64,000 nucleotides of DNA from Megasphaera paucivorans (GCF_900103535.1 NZ_FNHQ01000014.1:1-64000), one strand, 5' to 3'; positions 16,609 through 25,028 are shown, counted from the stretch's first letter. Numbers and translations: made by a program. The notes: generated from the sequence alone by a model not told the origin.

Positions 16609-16938
16609 ATGCAGACAATAGTTAATGTATTAAAGGCATTATCTGATGAAACTCGGTTACGAATTTTAAATCTATTATATGAACGGGAACTGTGTGTATG
16701 TGATGTTATGGAAACGTTACAGATTACGCAGACTAAAGCATCCCGGCATCTTTGCTATCTTAAGAATGCGGGATTAGCAGCTGACCGTAAGCAGGCACAA
16801 TGGGCATATTATTCAATATTGCGGGATGAACGGCTGAAATTTCTGGATCGTCTAGTGTATGATAATTTGAGAAGTATAGAAATATATCAAAAAGATATAC
16901 AGCATTTGAATGCATGGCTGCAGCGAAAAAATATGTAA
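16609..16938 (+). CDS. arsR: ArsR/SmtB-family metalloregulatory repressor
   Basis: A 109-residue winged-helix repressor. It has the family start 'LKALSDETRLRILNLLYERELCVCDV' with the ELCVC metal-binding cysteine pair at about residues 27-31 (the As(III)-type alpha-3 site), and the recognition helix 'QTKASRHLCYLKNAGL'. Another Cys (HLCYL) lies in the recognition helix and could be the third ligand. It should dissociate from DNA on binding As(III)/Sb(III) or a similar thiophilic ion. It leads an operon with a thioredoxin-like protein, an ArsP/YraQ-like permease and a CGGC protein, behind its own operator. Confidence 0.92.
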   Translation: MQTIVNVLKALSDETRLRILNLLYERELCVCDVMETLQITQTKASRHLCYLKNAGLAADRKQAQWAYYSILRDERLKFLDRLVYDNLRSIEIYQKDIQHLNAWLQRKNM

Positions 16939-17000
16939 GATTCTGTTTTTATTTTTTTAGTTTAAAAAAACTTATTTATAGTAGAGAAGGGAGGGCAGTC

Positions 17001-17243
17001 ATGATGGAAATTAAAATATTAGGTTCCGGGTGTGCTAATTGCAAAAAACTCGAAGAAAATGCACAAAAAGCGGTTTGTGAATTACAAGTCGATAGTACGA
17101 TTATTAAAGTACAGGATATCCGCGAAATCATGAAATACGGTGTCATGCGGACTCCGGCTATTGTAATCAAGGAAAAGGTGAAAATGGCGGGGAAGGTATG
17201 CACGGTAGAAGAAATTAAGCGATATATTACCGAAGAACAATGA
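17001..17243 (+). CDS. Small thioredoxin-like redox protein
   Basis: An 80-residue glutaredoxin-like protein of the 'redox-active disulfide protein 2' type. The strand 'MEIKILGSGCANCKKLEENA' carries a CxxC (Cys-Ala-Asn-Cys, about residues 11-14), and a cis-Pro loop 'RTPAIVI' follows. The frame extends upstream, but GGGAGGG at about 16989-16995 points to the tandem ATGs at 17001/17004. Such genes often accompany ArsR and YraQ-type permeases, where a role in handling metal(loid)-thiol adducts or reductant supply is assumed, not proven. Confidence 0.87.
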   Translation: MMEIKILGSGCANCKKLEENAQKAVCELQVDSTIIKVQDIREIMKYGVMRTPAIVIKEKVKMAGKVCTVEEIKRYITEEQ

Positions 17244-17276
17244 TTTTCATCATAATGAGCAAGAAGGAGGTGCACT

Positions 17277-18242
17277 ATGTTTGATTGGCTGCAGGTAATT
17301 GCTGATTTTTTAACCTATACGGCGCTGGGTTTTTTGCCGGAGAGCAAACTGGGCAGTGCTATTAATTTCTTTATTTTTGATACAGTCAAAATATTGATAC
17401 TTTTGATAATTATTATTTATGCCATTACGTTTATTCGCAGCTATTTTCCTCCGGAAAAAACAAAAAAGATTCTTTCCCATACAAAAGGAAATCAAGTAGT
17501 CGGACATGTCTTGGCGGCTCTGCTGGGAATCGTAACTCCGTTTTGTTCTTGCTCTGCAGTTCCCCTTTTTATCGGATTTGTAGAAGCCGGAATTCCCTTG
17601 GGTGTGACTTTTTCATTTTTGATTGCGGCACCTATGGTAAATGAAATCGCCGTAGGTCTTTTATACGGTTTGTTTGGCTGGAAAATTATGTTGATTTATA
17701 TTTTATCCGGAGAAATTATTGCTATGATAGGGGGAATGATTATCGGCAGAATGAAAATGGAAAAATTTGTAGAAGCGTATGTTTATGAAATGCAAAATAT
17801 ACCTAGCATGGAAATTGTTGAACCGCGTATGAAAAATAGACTATATGATGCGTGGATTTTTACTCGTGATTTAATTAAACGCATATGGATCTATGTTCTC
17901 CTCGGCATTGCTATCGGCGGTTTTATCCATGGCTGGATTCCGGCGGGAACCTTGGCGCAGTATGCAGGAAAAGACAACCCCTTTGCTGTTCCCATTGCTG
18001 TATTGATCGGAATACCGCTGTACTCCAATGCGGCGGGTGTTATTCCGCTAGTCGGTGAGTTGACTAGAACCGGTGTTTCCATGGGAACGGCGCTTTCGTT
18101 CATGATGGCAGTGACCGCGTTAAGTCTTCCGGAAGCGATTCTTCTAAAACAGGTACTCAAACCGCGTCTGCTGGTTATCTTCTTCGGCGTCGTTGGAATG
18201 GGTATTATCTTTACAGGCTATTTATTCAATTTTTTACTGTAA
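17277..18242 (+). CDS. ArsP/YraQ-family permease (DUF318)
   Basis: A 321-residue membrane protein with about eight hydrophobic segments. The family signature 'IVTPFCSCSAVPLFIGFVEAG' (about residues 82-102, with the CSC motif) and 'SFLIAAPMVNEIA' are intact, with the mirrored second half 'YSNAAGVIPLVGELTRTG'. ArsP members export trivalent organoarsenicals; YraQ relatives are uncharacterised. A GAAGGAGG ribosome site precedes the ATG, 33 bases after the thioredoxin-like gene. Substrate here is inferred only from the ArsR neighbour. Confidence 0.88.
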   Translation: MFDWLQVIADFLTYTALGFLPESKLGSAINFFIFDTVKILILLIIIIYAITFIRSYFPPEKTKKILSHTKGNQVVGHVLAALLGIVTPFCSCSAVPLFIGFVEAGIPLGVTFSFLIAAPMVNEIAVGLLYGLFGWKIMLIYILSGEIIAMIGGMIIGRMKMEKFVEAYVYEMQNIPSMEIVEPRMKNRLYDAWIFTRDLIKRIWIYVLLGIAIGGFIHGWIPAGTLAQYAGKDNPFAVPIAVLIGIPLYSNAAGVIPLVGELTRTGVSMGTALSFMMAVTALSLPEAILLKQVLKPRLLVIFFGVVGMGIIFTGYLFNFLL

Positions 18243-18290
18243 CATGATGTGATATGGCAGAGGTATATGGTGATAGAGGGAGATGGTAAG

Positions 18291-18623
18291 ATGAAAATAG
18301 GCTTGATCAGATGTTTGCAGACAGAGGATATGTGTGGGACGACTCTTTGCTTGAAAGCGATAAAAGAGCATATGGGAGCGTTTCAAGATATCCAGGAAGA
18401 GATTGAACTGATGAATATAAATACTTGTGGGGGATGTCCTGGCAAAAAAGCAATTACCCGGGCTGAAAATATGGTTAAAAACGGCTGTGATACCATTGTT
18501 TTATCTTCTTGCATAACCCAAGGTTCCCCTATTGGATTTCCCTGTCCTAACAAAGATAGAATGCCTTCCGTTTTGCGCAAAAGACTTCGTGACGATATTC
18601 GAATTTTGACATATAGCCATTGA
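18291..18623 (+). CDS. CGGC-domain protein
   Basis: The 110-residue protein begins MKIGLIRCLQTEDMCG and contains the namesake 'CGGCPGKKA' (about residue 46) and 'IVLSSCITQG'. These are typical of the CGGC domain, a cysteine-rich predicted metal-binding domain. An open frame reaches back to 18249, but AGAGGGAG at 18275-18282 favours the ATG at 18291. Last gene of the ArsR cassette, followed by a terminator. Function unknown; the four conserved cysteines suit binding of a thiophilic ion or a cluster. Confidence 0.82.
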   Translation: MKIGLIRCLQTEDMCGTTLCLKAIKEHMGAFQDIQEEIELMNINTCGGCPGKKAITRAENMVKNGCDTIVLSSCITQGSPIGFPCPNKDRMPSVLRKRLRDDIRILTYSH

Positions 18624-18654
18624 TAGGGCGATTCGCTGTGCTGTGTTGATCTAA

Positions 18655-18696
18655 AAAAACTCTCTCCTCATGCGCTGGCAGGGGGAGAGTTTTGTA
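18655..18696 (+). terminator. Terminator of the arsR cassette
   Basis: AAACTCTCTCC (18657-18667) pairs with GGGGAGAGTTT (18682-18692) with one G-T pair, and the hairpin ends in TTTTG. The A-rich 5' flank gives it some bidirectional character. Confidence 0.8.
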
Positions 18697-18783
18697 TTGC
18701 GGATATATCCGATAGGTAAGCATAAGGGGAATTTTGATTAACAAATTGACATAGTTTCTTTTATGCTGCTGTTGTGGAACCTG

Positions 18784-18812
18784 TTGACAGAGCAGAAGCT
18801 GCGTTATATATT
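18784..18812 (+). promoter_or_regulatory. Promoter of the cysteine desulfidase gene
   Basis: TTGACA (18784-18789), 17 bases and TATATT (18807-18812). Confidence 0.75.
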
Positions 18813-18869
18813 TAACGTGGATAATAACTTGCAGTATAGGGTGCGTTTTTTGAGGAGGAGCGAATAGAA

Positions 18870-20165
18870 TTGACACAGACAATGAAATGGGAAACAATGA
18901 TAGAAATCATGAAAAAAAATGTTATGCCGGCAACCGGGTGTACGGAGCCGATATCATTAGCCTATGCGGCAGCGGTGGCGGCTAAGCATCTTGGCTATCC
19001 GGCAGAACGGGTAGAGGCGTATGTATCGGCGAATTTAATGAAAAATGGCATGGGTGTGACTGTTCCGGGGACGGGCAGACCGGGACTGCAGATGGCAGCT
19101 GCTATCGGTGCGCTGGATGGGGATGCGGAAGGCGGGCTGCAGGTGCTGGGAAACCTGCATGAAGATAAAGTAACCGAGGCTAAGAATATGGTGGACAGCG
19201 GGTTGGCGACAGTGGCTGTCAAAGACGTACCGCAGGTTTTGTATTCAGAAGCCAATGTGTATGGACAGGGACATTGTGTACAAGTTTGCATTGCCGACAG
19301 CCACACACATATTATTTTTATTAAAAAGGATGAAGAAATAGTATTTTCTTTGCCACAGAACGAAACAGCGGAAATCGATCCGGATGTCAAATTTCTTCGC
19401 TCATTGACTTTTTATGATATATATGAATTTGCTGTTAAGGCACCTTTACCGATGCTTTCCTTCATTAAGGAAGCAGCAACGCTCAACGATGCATTGTCTG
19501 AAATCGGTTTAAGCGGTGAGTATGGGCTTGGCATGGGGCATGCCATGGCCGATAAAATTGATAAAAATTTAATTGGAACCGATCTTTTCAACCAAGTGGT
19601 AATGCGGACGACCGCCGCGGCGGATGCTCGTATGGGCGGAGCCCCGTATGCGGCTATGTCTAACTCCGGTTCCGGTAATCAGGGAATTTGTGCGACGGTT
19701 CCGGTTACTGTCGTAGCCCGGCATTTAGGGGCAGAGGAAGAAAAGCTGATACGGGCATTAGCCTTTTCTCATATGACGGCTATTTATATCCATGGATTTC
19801 TACCTAAATTGTCGGCACTTTGCTGTGGATTGACCTCCAGTATGGGGGGAGCTGCCGGCATGGCGCTGCTTATGACAGGCGATTATGATACCGCTGCACG
19901 GGCTTTATCTTCTATGACCGGGGATGTTACGGGAATGGTTTGTGATGGGGCGGCGAACAGCTGTGCCATGAAGGTTGGTTCCGCTTCCGGCTCCGCATTT
20001 CGTTCTGTTATGTTGGCCCTTGATGGCAAGCGGGTGAGTGGAAATGAAGGACTGGTGTCAGATACTGTTGATGAGTCCCTGCGAAATATCGGGGTCTTGG
20101 CTACAAAGGGAATGCAGGAAACAGATAAACAGATATTGGATATTATGCTGCATAAGAATCAGTAA
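18870..20165 (+). CDS. cyuA: L-cysteine desulfidase, CyuA/UPF0597 family
   Basis: A serine-dehydratase-alpha-like protein of 431 residues (UPF0597, CyuA/YhaM). The family is known for Fe-S dependent breakdown of L-cysteine to pyruvate, sulfide and ammonia. Cluster-ligand cysteines are likely in 'MPATGCTEPIS' (about 25), 'KLSALCCGLTSSMGGAAG' (about 315) and 'VCDGAANSCAMKVGSASGSA' (about 355). 'AMSNSGSGNQGI' is the glycine-rich block. I use the TTG start at 18870 because GAGGAGGAG at 18853-18861 has the right spacing; the ATG at 18882 is the alternative. It is a single-gene unit with its own promoter. Confidence 0.88.
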   Translation: MTQTMKWETMIEIMKKNVMPATGCTEPISLAYAAAVAAKHLGYPAERVEAYVSANLMKNGMGVTVPGTGRPGLQMAAAIGALDGDAEGGLQVLGNLHEDKVTEAKNMVDSGLATVAVKDVPQVLYSEANVYGQGHCVQVCIADSHTHIIFIKKDEEIVFSLPQNETAEIDPDVKFLRSLTFYDIYEFAVKAPLPMLSFIKEAATLNDALSEIGLSGEYGLGMGHAMADKIDKNLIGTDLFNQVVMRTTAAADARMGGAPYAAMSNSGSGNQGICATVPVTVVARHLGAEEEKLIRALAFSHMTAIYIHGFLPKLSALCCGLTSSMGGAAGMALLMTGDYDTAARALSSMTGDVTGMVCDGAANSCAMKVGSASGSAFRSVMLALDGKRVSGNEGLVSDTVDESLRNIGVLATKGMQETDKQILDIMLHKNQ

Positions 20166-20171
20166 TCTGTC

Positions 20172-20200
20172 TTGACAGTGCGTTTTTCCTGCTATATACT
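20172..20200 (+). promoter_or_regulatory. Promoter of leader RNA copy A
   Basis: TTGACA (20172-20177), 17 bases and TATACT (20195-20200). The same arrangement, with 'TTGACAGTG' and 'GCTATATACT' shared, stands before leader copy B at 44321. Confidence 0.9.
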
Positions 20201-20205
20201 TACGT

Positions 20206-20413
20206 TGGTTTAATTGTGAGACGAGGGGGAGCTCCTTTATCTTGCTATATGTATATAAAGACATATTAATGACCGGAAATGCGATGGGAATCCGTGTAAC
20301 GGATTGAGAGGATGCTTGCAGCATCGACCGCCGATACATGATATCGGATGCCTGTTTGGGTACGCATTTTACGGTGGTTCAGACGGGTATTGTATATACC
20401 CGTCTTTTTTTTT
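20206..20413 (+). ncRNA. Structured leader RNA copy A, probable riboswitch of unrecognised class
   Basis: An outer helix TGGTT (20206-20210)/GACCG (20271-20275) encloses the invariant block CGAGGGGGAGC (20222-20232). A second domain is closed by ATGCG (20279-20283)/CGCAT (20363-20367) and holds hairpin ATCCG/CGGAT (20290-20304), invariant TGAGAG, hairpin GATGC/GCATC (20311-20325), invariant GACCG and hairpin CCGATA/TATCGG (20331-20347). It ends in a terminator GACGGGTAT/ATACCCGTC (20382-20404) with nine T. The copy at 44355 shares all loop blocks and shows compensatory stem changes. The promoter lies just upstream and the PhnD-type gene starts at 20476. The 'GGGA-stem-TGAGA-...-ACC' order recalls the pyrimidine-sensing half of TPP riboswitches, but the pyrophosphate-sensing half is not recognisable. 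Confidence 0.8.
20382..20413 (+). terminator. Terminator inside leader RNA copy A
   Basis: GACGGGTAT (20382-20390), loop TGTAT and ATACCCGTC (20396-20404), followed by nine T. It lies 62 bases before the transporter operon, so it acts as a conditional (attenuating) terminator. Confidence 0.92.
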
Positions 20414-20475
20414 ATAAAAAATGAGGGTATGTTATTTTTATAACATTGTAAATTATATAAGGAGGATCGTTACGT

Positions 20476-21498
20476 ATGAAAACAATACGAATACTTGCGG
20501 CGGCGTTATTTATGGGGAGTCTTTTGCTGACAGGCTGCAGCAGTACACCTTCCGGCGGAGACGGGAAGAATATTGCAGAATTGAAGATTGCGATTTCCCC
20601 GTACCAGGATGCCGATACAATGAAGACCCATACGGCGCCGCTTGGTAAGATGATACAAAGTAAAATGAAAGAGAAAGGATATAATATAAAGAAAGTTACC
20701 TTGTCTGTCGGTACCTCGTATAATGCAGTGGGAGAAGCGTTGAGTGCCGGTAGTGCTGACATGGGATTTATTTCAGGAGCCACCTATGTATTGTATGACA
20801 AAGATATTTCCGTTTTACTTACGGCGCTGCGCAACGGTATTGATAAAGATACAACTGATTTGCAGAAATGGAATGATGGAACGCCGGAAAAATTTACTGA
20901 CGATTTGACCCAGTATTATCGTTCCTGCATTATGGTAGGACCGAGTCCGAAGGGACAGGCATTACTGCAGAAGGTAAAGAGCGGACAAAAGCCAACCTGG
21001 CAGGAACTTAATGATCTTACCTGGTCGGTCATGAGTCCGGCATCGGCATCGGGATATATGTATCCGTCCTTGTGGCTGAAAGAACAATATGGCAAGAAAA
21101 TATCTGATTTATCTCATGTGGTCCAGGCTGATTCTTATACGACATCATTAGCACGCCTTGCTTCAGGACAGGTAGATGTTTTGGTGGCCTATTCGCATAT
21201 CCGTGCTAATATGGCTAAAAATTGGCAGACAAAATTAGGTGGGACGCAGGATATATGGGAACAGACAGGCATGATTGCCATAACTGATAAAATTTTTAAC
21301 GACACAGTAAGTGTCAGCAACAATTCTAAAATTATGCAGGATGAAGGTTTCCGAAAAGCATTGGGAGAATCCCTTATTGAAATAGGTAAGACTAAGGAAG
21401 GAATAGAGGTCTTGAAGACAATTGGGCATAAGGGCTATGATTGGGCCGATCGAGCAAATTATGATGGCGAGCGCCAAGTACAGCAATTACTGAAATAA
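20476..21498 (+). CDS. PhnD-type ABC transporter substrate-binding lipoprotein
   Basis: A 340-residue lipoprotein with lipobox LLTGC (Cys21). It belongs to the PhnD/PtxB/SsuA class: 'LKIAISPYQDADTM' opens the first lobe, 'GSADMGFISGATYVL' and 'DVLVAYSHIRANM' are the ligand-side strands. The family binds phosphonates, phosphite and other small anions, but clade members have varied ligands. It is the first gene of an ABC operon with a PhnC-like ATPase and a fused permease, behind leader RNA A and a GGAGG ribosome site. No phosphonate lyase genes are present. The shared leader with the ThiN fusion gene suggests a thiamine-related ligand (inference). Confidence 0.85.
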   Translation: MKTIRILAAALFMGSLLLTGCSSTPSGGDGKNIAELKIAISPYQDADTMKTHTAPLGKMIQSKMKEKGYNIKKVTLSVGTSYNAVGEALSAGSADMGFISGATYVLYDKDISVLLTALRNGIDKDTTDLQKWNDGTPEKFTDDLTQYYRSCIMVGPSPKGQALLQKVKSGQKPTWQELNDLTWSVMSPASASGYMYPSLWLKEQYGKKISDLSHVVQADSYTTSLARLASGQVDVLVAYSHIRANMAKNWQTKLGGTQDIWEQTGMIAITDKIFNDTVSVSNNSKIMQDEGFRKALGESLIEIGKTKEGIEVLKTIGHKGYDWADRANYDGERQVQQLLK

Positions 21499-21511
21499 GG
21501 CAGGACATTAT

Positions 21512-22261
21512 ATGGATATGTTAGAACTGAAAAATGTGTATCAGAGTTATCATAAGCATAAACCTATCCTGCACGGCATTACTCTAACGATCAAACAGGG
21601 GCAGTTCGTGTCTGTGATCGGCCCCAGCGGAGCAGGTAAAACAACCTTACTGCGGCTGTTCAATCATATGGCTTGTCCCGTATCGGGAGAGGTGTGGGTC
21701 GGGGGTCTGCGTTTCGATACGTTGAACGGACAGAAAAGGCGGCAAGTGCAGCATCGTGTGGGAATGGTATTTCAAGATTTTTGTCTGGTTGAAGAAAGTA
21801 CGTGTCTGCAAAATGTGTTGAATGGATGCTTAGCAGATATGCCTATCTGGCGAGTATTAAGCGGTCACTTTCCTGCACGCGTTCAAGAGCAGGCACGAGC
21901 TGCTTTGCAGCAGGTGGGCTTGGCGGAACAGGAACATGCCCTTGCTGCTTCCTTGAGCGGCGGGCAAAAACAGCGGGTAGCCATTGCAAGAGCGTTGCTG
22001 CAAAAAGCGGAGGTACTGCTGGCTGATGAACCGGTGGCCTCCTTAGATCCTATGACAGCACAGCAGATTCTTGTTTTGCTGCGAAAACTTCAGCGTCAGG
22101 AGGGACTGACGGTCGTGATGAATAGTCATAATGTAGAACAAGCCAAAAAATTTTCTGATCGTATTATTGGACTTAGAGAGGGGAAAATATATTATGATGC
22201 AGCGCCGGAACAATGGACAGAACAGGATTTCGTCCAGTTGTATGGACGAGGGATATCGTGA
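21512..22261 (+). CDS. ABC transporter ATP-binding protein (PhnC-like)
   Basis: A 249-residue ATPase with Walker A 'GPSGAGKTT' (about residue 37), signature 'LSGGQKQRVAIARAL', Walker B 'VLLADEPVASLD' and a switch His in 'VVMNSHNVEQA'. The layout and the 'F.QDFCLVEESTCLQNVL' Q-loop region match PhnC. It energises the transporter with the lipoprotein before it and the permease after it. It starts 13 bases after the lipoprotein gene. Its stop overlaps the permease GTG (GTGA). Confidence 0.92.
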   Translation: MDMLELKNVYQSYHKHKPILHGITLTIKQGQFVSVIGPSGAGKTTLLRLFNHMACPVSGEVWVGGLRFDTLNGQKRRQVQHRVGMVFQDFCLVEESTCLQNVLNGCLADMPIWRVLSGHFPARVQEQARAALQQVGLAEQEHALAASLSGGQKQRVAIARALLQKAEVLLADEPVASLDPMTAQQILVLLRKLQRQEGLTVVMNSHNVEQAKKFSDRIIGLREGKIYYDAAPEQWTEQDFVQLYGRGIS

Positions 22262-23796
22262 TATGCAAACATAAGGCCGCAGCGGCAGCATTCTGTATAG
22301 TGCTCATCGTGGCGGCCGGACAGACCGTGGATTTTTCTGCTTTTTTGCTTATACAGAGAGGCAGTCGCTTTTTCGATATTTTTCGGGCAATGCTGCCGCC
22401 GGATACAGCCTATGCTGCTGTCGTTTTACAACCGTTGTGGGCGACTGTTCAAATGTCCTTGGCAGGGACCGCGATAGGAGCTATATGCGGCTTTATAGGA
22501 GCTTTTGTTACCAATGCATACAATAACCAGCACCGGTGGCTGCGGATCCTTTTAAAAGGAATCATTCATTGTATACGTACTATTCCGGTACTTATTTTGG
22601 CTTTGATTTGTACCTTCCTTTTGGGTCTGGGAACGTTGGCGGGAACGATAGGGCTTGCGCTGTATACGTTTGCCGTAATGACCCGCATGGGATATGAGGA
22701 TATAGAGAGTATGTCTTTTATAACGGCACAGACTTTGGAAGCGGCTGGTTGTGGTCGTACCCGGGCGTTTATAAGAACGATTCTTCCGGCCGTTTTGCCG
22801 GGATATATGACAAATGTTTTGTATATATTGGAAGCCAATGTTCGCCATGCTGCTATTTTGGGATATGTGGGAGCCGGCGGAATTGGCATTCTCTTAAATG
22901 AACAGATTTCGTGGCGGCAATATAGTCAAGTGGGGATGATTTTGCTTCTTTTGTATGTCGTAGTATTGAGTACAGAAGGAATAAGCGAATGGCTTCGCCG
23001 GGTGTTGAGGGGTGCAAGAAAACTGACACTGACAGAGCGTTTGGCAGTATGGAGCAGTGTGGTCTTTTTTGCGGGTACGTCGTTGCTGCTGTTGTCCTTT
23101 CCCCATACAGACACTTCCGGCTTTTCTGCAGCCCATGCAATTATAGAGGGGATGATTCATCCTGATTTCGGAATGCTTTTTTCGTTGGAGTATGACGGTG
23201 TGCCGTATTTATTATATGAAACGTTTTGTATTGCTTTTTTAGGTACATTAGCCGGCATGTGCATGGCTGCAGTATTTTCCTTTACGGCTAATTTTCGGTT
23301 ATTTCCCTGTCCGGCAGCCTTATTCGCCAGACTTGTATTGCTTTTTATACGAACGGTACCTGTATTTGTTTATGGACTGATGTGGATCCGTGTTACGGGA
23401 CCGGGACCTTTTGCCGGAGTTTTGACATTAGCCGTATGCAGTATTGGGTTACTGGCGAAACGCTTTATTATTGCTATTGATGATATGGATTTTCGTACGT
23501 ATCGGGCATATACTGCTATGGGCGTTTCTTTTTTAGGAAAAGTAAAATATGTTATGTTGCCGCAAATTTATCCCAGATATGTATCGGCTGTGTTGTACCG
23601 GTTTGATATCAATATACGGGATGCGGCTGTATTGGGACTCGTTGGTGCCGGCGGAATCGGGACACCGCTGATGTTAGCCATGATGCATTATAACTGGTCT
23701 GAAGCGGGAGCTCTTTTATGGGGGTTGATGTTACTGGTAACGGGTGTGGAAATAGTATCAGAACAAAGTCGGAAAAAAAGAGGAATCAATACATGA
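22258..23796 (+). CDS. Fused double ABC permease (PhnE-PhnE)
   Basis: 512 residues with two tandem PhnE-like permease domains joined in one chain. Each has an EAA-type loop: 'GYVGAGGIGILLNEQISWRQY' in the first and 'GLVGAGGIGTPLMLAMMHYNW' in the second. Each is preceded by the 'FIRT..P..' pattern ('HCIRTIPVLILALI' and 'LFIRTVPVFVYGLM'). An open frame begins at 22213, but the GTG at 22258 overlaps the ATPase stop by 4 bases and has GAGGGA just upstream, so I take it as start. A fused pair removes the need for homodimerisation. A terminator follows. Confidence 0.88.
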   Translation: MICKHKAAAAAFCIVLIVAAGQTVDFSAFLLIQRGSRFFDIFRAMLPPDTAYAAVVLQPLWATVQMSLAGTAIGAICGFIGAFVTNAYNNQHRWLRILLKGIIHCIRTIPVLILALICTFLLGLGTLAGTIGLALYTFAVMTRMGYEDIESMSFITAQTLEAAGCGRTRAFIRTILPAVLPGYMTNVLYILEANVRHAAILGYVGAGGIGILLNEQISWRQYSQVGMILLLLYVVVLSTEGISEWLRRVLRGARKLTLTERLAVWSSVVFFAGTSLLLLSFPHTDTSGFSAAHAIIEGMIHPDFGMLFSLEYDGVPYLLYETFCIAFLGTLAGMCMAAVFSFTANFRLFPCPAALFARLVLLFIRTVPVFVYGLMWIRVTGPGPFAGVLTLAVCSIGLLAKRFIIAIDDMDFRTYRAYTAMGVSFLGKVKYVMLPQIYPRYVSAVLYRFDINIRDAAVLGLVGAGGIGTPLMLAMMHYNWSEAGALLWGLMLLVTGVEIVSEQSRKKRGINT

Positions 23797-23811
23797 CATA
23801 TCGTTTTTTAG

Positions 23812-23846
23812 GAGCTTCTTTCGCAGTAAGAAAGAGGCTCTTTTTC
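23812..23846 (+). terminator. Terminator of the PhnDCE-type operon
   Basis: GAGCTTCTTTC (23812-23822), loop GCAGTAA and GAAAGAGGCTC (23830-23840), then TTTTT. Confidence 0.88.
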
Positions 23847-23933
23847 CTTTTTGGTTGATAATTGCGTTGATTTGTGATATATATTTAAGTGTATATTTGT
23901 AACTTCATGAAATTTTTATAAGGAAAAGGGGCC

Positions 23934-24905
23934 GTGATAATGTATCACATAAGTGTGTTAGGTCATAATGACGACGATGGGTTTGGCGAGAGTTTGGGCG
24001 ATATTGCGCATGTAGCGTATTGCCCCGCTTTGAATGAAGAGGAATTAGCTGAACAATGCAGAGAGGCGCAGGTGCTTGTCTGTCGAGATGAACCGGTTAC
24101 GAAGAATTTGCTGGAAAAACTTGATCAGCTGAAACTTATAGTTATCCTATCTGCACGATATGATAATGTCGATTTAGCTGCCGCATTGGCACGTCACGTT
24201 ACGGTAATACATAATCCCTCATATTGCATAGAAGATATTGCGGATCATACATGTGCTATGATATTGGCGCTGATACGCCAGCTTCCGGAATATCAGGAAG
24301 ATATCAGAAATAATAATCGGTGGCAGTATGGGACTGTTGCGTGGCCTATACATCGGGTTTCTGATACGGTTATCGGTCTTGTTGGCTTTGGACATATAGG
24401 ACGTGCCGTGGCTGAACGCATGCAGTGTTTTGGATGTCGTATTGACGCGTATGACCCGTTTGTCAGTGAAAAGATAATGATTAAAAATCGTGTAAAACCT
24501 GTTGATTTAGATGTACTATTGGCAGAATGCGATGTTGTATCGCTGCATATGCCTTTGAATGACACCACACAATATATATTTCAAGAAGAACAATTTGAGC
24601 AGATGAAACCAGGCAGCATGTTTGTTAATTGCTGCCGAGGCGGTCTTGTTGATGAAGCGGCCTTATATCATGCTGTCGATGATGGTCATATCCGCAGTGC
24701 GGCTTTGGACGTCTTGTCGATGGAGCATCCCAGCCCGGTGATGTTGAAAATGATTGATCGTCCGGAATTTTTACTGACACCGCAGTGCAGCTGCCATTCT
24801 GTAGAGGCGGAACGAGCATTGAAGAACGATGCCGTTCGTTTTATCCGCGCTTTTTTTGAGGGACGGATGAAGGAATTACCTATTATTACAACCAGGGAAA
24901 AATAA
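23934..24905 (+). CDS. D-isomer 2-hydroxyacid dehydrogenase family protein
   Basis: A 323-residue NAD(P)-dependent dehydrogenase. It has the Rossmann motif 'GLVGFGHIGRAVAERM' (about 150), the catalytic Arg in 'VNCCRGGLVDE' (about 230), a Glu about 30 residues on, and the C-terminal catalytic His in 'QCSCHSVEAE' (about 287). The neighbourhood of the His differs from the usual 'PHxA'. Substrate cannot be told; phosphoglycerate, glyoxylate and CtBP-like branches are all possible. GTG at 23934 or ATG at 23940 may be the start (AAGGAAAAGGGG upstream). It stands alone. Confidence 0.85.
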   Translation: MIMYHISVLGHNDDDGFGESLGDIAHVAYCPALNEEELAEQCREAQVLVCRDEPVTKNLLEKLDQLKLIVILSARYDNVDLAAALARHVTVIHNPSYCIEDIADHTCAMILALIRQLPEYQEDIRNNNRWQYGTVAWPIHRVSDTVIGLVGFGHIGRAVAERMQCFGCRIDAYDPFVSEKIMIKNRVKPVDLDVLLAECDVVSLHMPLNDTTQYIFQEEQFEQMKPGSMFVNCCRGGLVDEAALYHAVDDGHIRSAALDVLSMEHPSPVMLKMIDRPEFLLTPQCSCHSVEAERALKNDAVRFIRAFFEGRMKELPIITTREK

Positions 24906-25028
24906 GTACAGACATTATATGTATTGTATAGGATTTGCATATATTTCATAAATTTTGTACAATATGACTTAGCGTTAACTTTTTTATGTCTATTGCACTG
25001 AATATTATGCAAAGGAGGGTTCATTATC

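Noticed and set aside
20172-20413. Leader RNA as a standard TPP, cobalamin, SAM or lysine riboswitch
   Set aside because: The signature blocks of these classes as I know them are not complete; only a partial resemblance to the TPP pyrimidine-sensing half is seen. A covariance search is needed to settle it.
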